Positions 6,103 through 9,147 of a stretch of 9,147 bases of DNA are shown one piece after another. The notes under the pieces were generated by a model. The model was not told the DNA's origin. It saw only the letters and a program-made list of their open reading frames with translations, and searched no databases. How positions within the stretch are numbered: the stretch's first letter is position 1; the number at the start of each line of letters is the position of its first letter. The position numbers were made by a program, and so were the translations under genes. Source of the DNA: Acidobacteriota bacterium (lineage in GTDB: Bacteria > Acidobacteriota > Holophagae > Holophagales > Holophagaceae); NCBI GenBank assembly GCA_021778785.1, contig JAJYBX010000048.1, forward strand, positions 1-9,147. The letters run 5' to 3'.

Positions 6103-9099
6103 ATGCTCAGCGGCGAGTTCAATCAGATCTTCGGAAAGTACAAGTCCGACAAGGAGATCTTCCACGACCTGATGCCCCTGCGCACCCGGGAGATCCTCCT
6201 CGTGGCCCCGGCCTTCGACGCCTTCACCCTGGAGCAGGACGGCCTGCTCACGGAGATCCTCTTCGAGGGCTACTACCAGCTCAACATGAGCAATCCCCCC
6301 CGGGTGACGAACGTGTCCACGGCGGAGGAGGCCCTCGAGAAGCTCGCCAGCCGCCACTTCGACATGATCATCGTCATGAGCCGCATGGGCCAGGTGGGCC
6401 ACATCGAGCTGTCCCGGGCCCTGCGGAAGGCGGACACCCGCATCCCCCTCTACCTGCTCCTGAACGACAACGTGGAGGTGGGGAGCATGGATCGCCGCCG
6501 CCAGGAGCTGATGCGGCACTACGACCAGATCTTCGTATGGAACGGCAACCCCGAGATCTTCATGGCCATGGTCAAGTTCATGGAGGACCGGGCCAATGTC
6601 GTGAACGACACGGCCGTGGGGCTCACCCGCGTGATCCTCCTGGTGGAGGACAGCATCCGCTACTACTCGCGGTACCTGCCCATCCTCTACAGCGAGATCC
6701 TCAAGCAGACCACGCGCATGGCCAAGGACCGCAGCGTGGATGGCATGACGCGCACCCTCTCCATGCGGGTCCGGCCCAAGGTGATCCTGGCCACCTCGTA
6801 CGAGGAGGCCATGGCCTTCTGCGAGCGCTTCCAGGACTACCTCCTCTGCCTCATCTCGGACCGCAAGTTCCCCAAGGATGGCCTCCTGGATCGCGAAGCG
6901 GGCACCAAGCTCATCCGCGCCGTGAAGGAGCTGAACCCCCACCTCCCCACGCTGCTCCAGTCCTCGGATCCCTTCAAGGAATCCTGGGCCACGGCCCTCA
7001 ACAGCTGCTTCCTGAACAAGAACTCCTTCACGCTCGGCGCCGAGCTGTCGAGCTTCTTCTACGAGCACCTGGGCTTCGGCGACTTCATCTTCCGTGACGA
7101 GTCCGGCCGGGAGATCGCCCGCGCCACGGACATGGATGATCTCCAGGAGAAGCTGCGGACGGTGCCCGTGGAGTCCCTGGTCTACCACGCCTCGCGGAAC
7201 CACTTCTCCGCCTGGATCATGGCCCGTGGCGAGGTCCAGGTGGCCAAGGTGCTGGCCACCTTCCGGATCGAGGACTACCGCGATCCCGAGGAGATGCGCA
7301 CCTTCCTCATCAGCGTGGGCGACTACGTCCAGCGCATGAAGTCCCGGGGCAAGGTGATCCCCCTCACGGAGACCACCCCCAGGGACGAGCCCAACATCCT
7401 GCGGCTGGCACCGGGTTCCATGGGCGGCAAGGGCCGTGGTGTGGCCTTCACGCACTCCCTGCTGTCGCGCCTGGACCTGGAGAGCCTCCTGCCGGAGGCG
7501 AACATCCGCATCCCGCGGTCGGCCATCATCGGGACCGAGGAGTTCACCGCCTTCATCAATCGCCACGACCTGCGGCAGATGCTCCAGCAGGACGACGATG
7601 ACGATGCCATCAAGCGGCGGTTCCTGATGGGATCCCTCTCGCCGGAGCTGATGGCCAAGCTCCGTCTCTTCCTGGGCAAGCACGCCAAGGTGCCGCTGGC
7701 GGTGCGTTCCTCGGGCCTGCTGGAGGACAGCCTCTCCCACCCCTTCGCCGGCCTCTACAACACCTTCTTCCTCCCCAACAACCACCCGGATCTGGAGGTC
7801 CGCGTGGCCCAGCTGGTGGAGGCCGTGAAGCTGGTGTACGCCTCCGTGTATTCGAAAGCCTCGCGTGCCTACTTCGAGGCCATCGACTACAAGATCGAGG
7901 AGGAGCAGATGGCGATCCTCATCCAGGAGGTGGCCGGGCGGCGCTTCGGGGACCGCTTCTATCCGCACTTCTCGGGCGTGGCCCAGTCCTTCAACTACTA
8001 CCCGGTGGCCTATACCCAGCCCCAGGACGGCATCGCCAACATCGCCGTGGGCCTCGGCAAGTACGTCGTGGAGGGCGGGAAGGCCTACCGCTTTGCGCCA
8101 CCCTACCCCGAGATGGACATGCTCCCGCCCCGGGAGCAGCTCCGGACCACCCAGAAGCGCTTCTACGCCCTGGACATGAGCCGCACCGAGGTGGACCTCT
8201 ACCACGGCGAGGACGCCACCCTGCTGGACCTGGACATCCCGGAGGCGGAGAAGGACGGCGCCCTGCACCACTGCGCCTCCGTGTGGGACGCCAACGACGA
8301 CCGGATCCAGGACGGCCTGGACCATCCCGGCCCCCGCATCGTGAACTTCCGGAACATCCTGAAGTACGACTCCTTCCCCCTGGCCCGGATCCTCAGCTAT
8401 TCCCTGGAGCTGATCCGCGAGGCCATGGAGACCCCGGTGGAGATCGAGTTCGCCGTGAACCTGGACCCGGATCCGGAGAACGGGAAGCCCACGTTCTGCC
8501 TGCTCCAGATCAAGCACCAGCTCATGGAGAGCGGCGACGTGAACCTGTCGGCCGCCGACCTGGACCCGGCCTCGGCGTTCCTCTTCTCCGAGAAGTGCGT
8601 GGGCAACGGCGTGGTGGAGGGCATCCGGGACATCGTGTGGATCGATCCCGAAGGCTTCGACAAGTTCGAGACTCCCGCCCTGGCCTCCGCCCTGGAGCAG
8701 CTGAACGACACCTTCCGGGCGGGCCAGTCGGGGAAGTACGTCCTCATCGGCCCCGGCCGCTGGGGCAGCACGGACCGCCACCTCGGCATCCCCATCGCCT
8801 GGTCGATGATCTCCTGCGCCCAGGTGATCGTGGAATACGCCATGGAGCACTTCCAGGCCGACGCCTCCCTGGGCTCCCATTTCTTCCACAACGTGACCTC
8901 GCTGAATATCGGCTACTTCACGGTTCCCTATCCCCGGGGCACCGCCATCCTCGACTGGGACTGGCTGCGCGCGCAGCCGGAGGTGTTCCGGTCCGGCTGC
9001 CTCGTCCACAGCCGGGTGGATCAGCCCCTGCACATCGTCATGGACGGCCGGCGCAGCGCCTCCGCCATCTTCAAGCCTGGATTCCCGACACGGGGATAG
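6103..9099 (+). CDS. Receiver-receiver-ATP-grasp (PEP synthase/PPDK N-domain) fusion protein
   Basis: This 998-residue cytoplasmic protein resembles proteins annotated 'PEP/pyruvate-binding domain-containing', a family without a settled function. Residues about 29-165 form a receiver-like domain that has lost the phospho-aspartate (M92 in IIVMSRMG). Residues about 175-310 form a second receiver with canonical residues: E182-D183 (LLVEDS), phospho-acceptor D253 (ISDRKFP), S287/S288 and K306. A linker domain (about 315-425) includes VYHASRNHFSAWIMARGE. Residues about 430-805 match the PEP-synthase/PPDK ATP-grasp: GGKGRG (441-446), AVRSSGLLED (533-542), FAGLYNTFF (548-556), IQEVAG (607-612), EIEFAV (780-785) and LLQIKHQ (800-806). 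The last would be LQxR in PEP synthase; here Arg is Lys. A conserved C-terminal segment has IGPGRWGSTD (882-891). The phosphohistidine motif and the PEP/pyruvate barrel are absent, so it cannot be a complete PEP synthase. It may be a receiver-controlled nucleotide-dependent phosphotransferase (inference). No histidine kinase is nearby. Confidence 0.88.
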   Translation: MLSGEFNQIFGKYKSDKEIFHDLMPLRTREILLVAPAFDAFTLEQDGLLTEILFEGYYQLNMSNPPRVTNVSTAEEALEKLASRHFDMIIVMSRMGQVGHIELSRALRKADTRIPLYLLLNDNVEVGSMDRRRQELMRHYDQIFVWNGNPEIFMAMVKFMEDRANVVNDTAVGLTRVILLVEDSIRYYSRYLPILYSEILKQTTRMAKDRSVDGMTRTLSMRVRPKVILATSYEEAMAFCERFQDYLLCLISDRKFPKDGLLDREAGTKLIRAVKELNPHLPTLLQSSDPFKESWATALNSCFLNKNSFTLGAELSSFFYEHLGFGDFIFRDESGREIARATDMDDLQEKLRTVPVESLVYHASRNHFSAWIMARGEVQVAKVLATFRIEDYRDPEEMRTFLISVGDYVQRMKSRGKVIPLTETTPRDEPNILRLAPGSMGGKGRGVAFTHSLLSRLDLESLLPEANIRIPRSAIIGTEEFTAFINRHDLRQMLQQDDDDDAIKRRFLMGSLSPELMAKLRLFLGKHAKVPLAVRSSGLLEDSLSHPFAGLYNTFFLPNNHPDLEVRVAQLVEAVKLVYASVYSKASRAYFEAIDYKIEEEQMAILIQEVAGRRFGDRFYPHFSGVAQSFNYYPVAYTQPQDGIANIAVGLGKYVVEGGKAYRFAPPYPEMDMLPPREQLRTTQKRFYALDMSRTEVDLYHGEDATLLDLDIPEAEKDGALHHCASVWDANDDRIQDGLDHPGPRIVNFRNILKYDSFPLARILSYSLELIREAMETPVEIEFAVNLDPDPENGKPTFCLLQIKHQLMESGDVNLSAADLDPASAFLFSEKCVGNGVVEGIRDIVWIDPEGFDKFETPALASALEQLNDTFRAGQSGKYVLIGPGRWGSTDRHLGIPIAWSMISCAQVIVEYAMEHFQADASLGSHFFHNVTSLNIGYFTVPYPRGTAILDWDWLRAQPEVFRSGCLVHSRVDQPLHIVMDGRRSASAIFKPGFPTRG

Positions 9100-9123
9100 G
9101 GGCCCTTGGCGCGCCGGGGGCCC
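9100..9123. repeat. GC-rich inverted repeat after the ATP-grasp gene
   Basis: GGGCCC at 9100-9105 and again at 9118-9123 can pair across a 12-base loop that contains the palindrome GGCGCGCC (9108-9115). It begins right after the stop codon but lacks a T-run, so it is at most a weak terminator. Confidence 0.25.
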
Positions 9124-9133
9124 GGCCTACCTT
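9106..9133 (+). promoter_or_regulatory. Candidate sigma-70 promoter for a gene beyond the window
   Basis: TTGGCG (9106-9111), a 16-base spacer, then TACCTT (9128-9133) resemble the -35 and -10 hexamers. The placement right after a gene end and near the window's right edge fits a promoter for the next plus-strand gene. TACCTT is also the left arm of an inverted repeat with AAGGTA (9142-9147). Confidence 0.4.
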
Positions 9134-9147
9134 TGGGGGCGAAGGTA

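Overview
This window is high-GC bacterial chromosome. Its mix of genes is a conserved YhbY-type RNA-binding protein, a secreted M64 metallopeptidase, UvrB, a hexameric glutamate dehydrogenase, and a large receiver/PEP-synthase-like ATP-grasp fusion. This and the strong G/C bias at third codon positions suggest a free-living GC-rich lineage. My best guess is Acidobacteriota (Holophaga/Geothrix-like), but that rests on family recall, not on a marker gene, so it is an inference. I see no phage, insertion sequence, CRISPR, tRNA or rRNA sequence.

Left part (1-2290). A minus-strand gene cut by the window edge looks like the N-terminus of an FHA-domain protein. It lies 51 nt downstream of yhbY, also on the minus strand, and the two could form one transcript. 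Divergent from yhbY, with only 46 nt between the start codons, is a plus-strand secreted M64 ('IgA peptidase') family zinc metallopeptidase. It converges on a small four-helix membrane protein of unknown function.

Centre (1901-6067). On the minus strand uvrB (nucleotide excision repair) is followed after a single nucleotide by the membrane-protein gene, which implies translational coupling. A 317-nt divergent intergenic region separates uvrB from gdhA. It holds an AT-rich patch with a 15-bp dyad, two small hairpins, and a longer leader hairpin before a near-perfect Shine-Dalgarno. The GdhA sequence carries the coenzyme-site residues of NAD(H)-dependent clostridial GDH (F238, P262, D263) and not the Ser residues of the NADP enzymes. 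It ends at a perfect 38-nt palindromic terminator.

Right part (6103-9147). A 998-residue protein combines a degenerate receiver-like domain, a second receiver with all canonical phosphorylation residues, a linker domain, and a PEP-synthase/PPDK-type ATP-grasp domain. It has neither the phosphohistidine domain nor the PEP/pyruvate barrel. This is the least understood gene and the best candidate here for undescribed biology. After it, the last 48 nt contain a plausible promoter for a gene beyond the window.

The genes do not form one obvious pathway. The only thematic link is carbon/nitrogen metabolism (glutamate/2-oxoglutarate by GdhA next to a PEP-synthase-like signalling protein), and a strong terminator separates those two.
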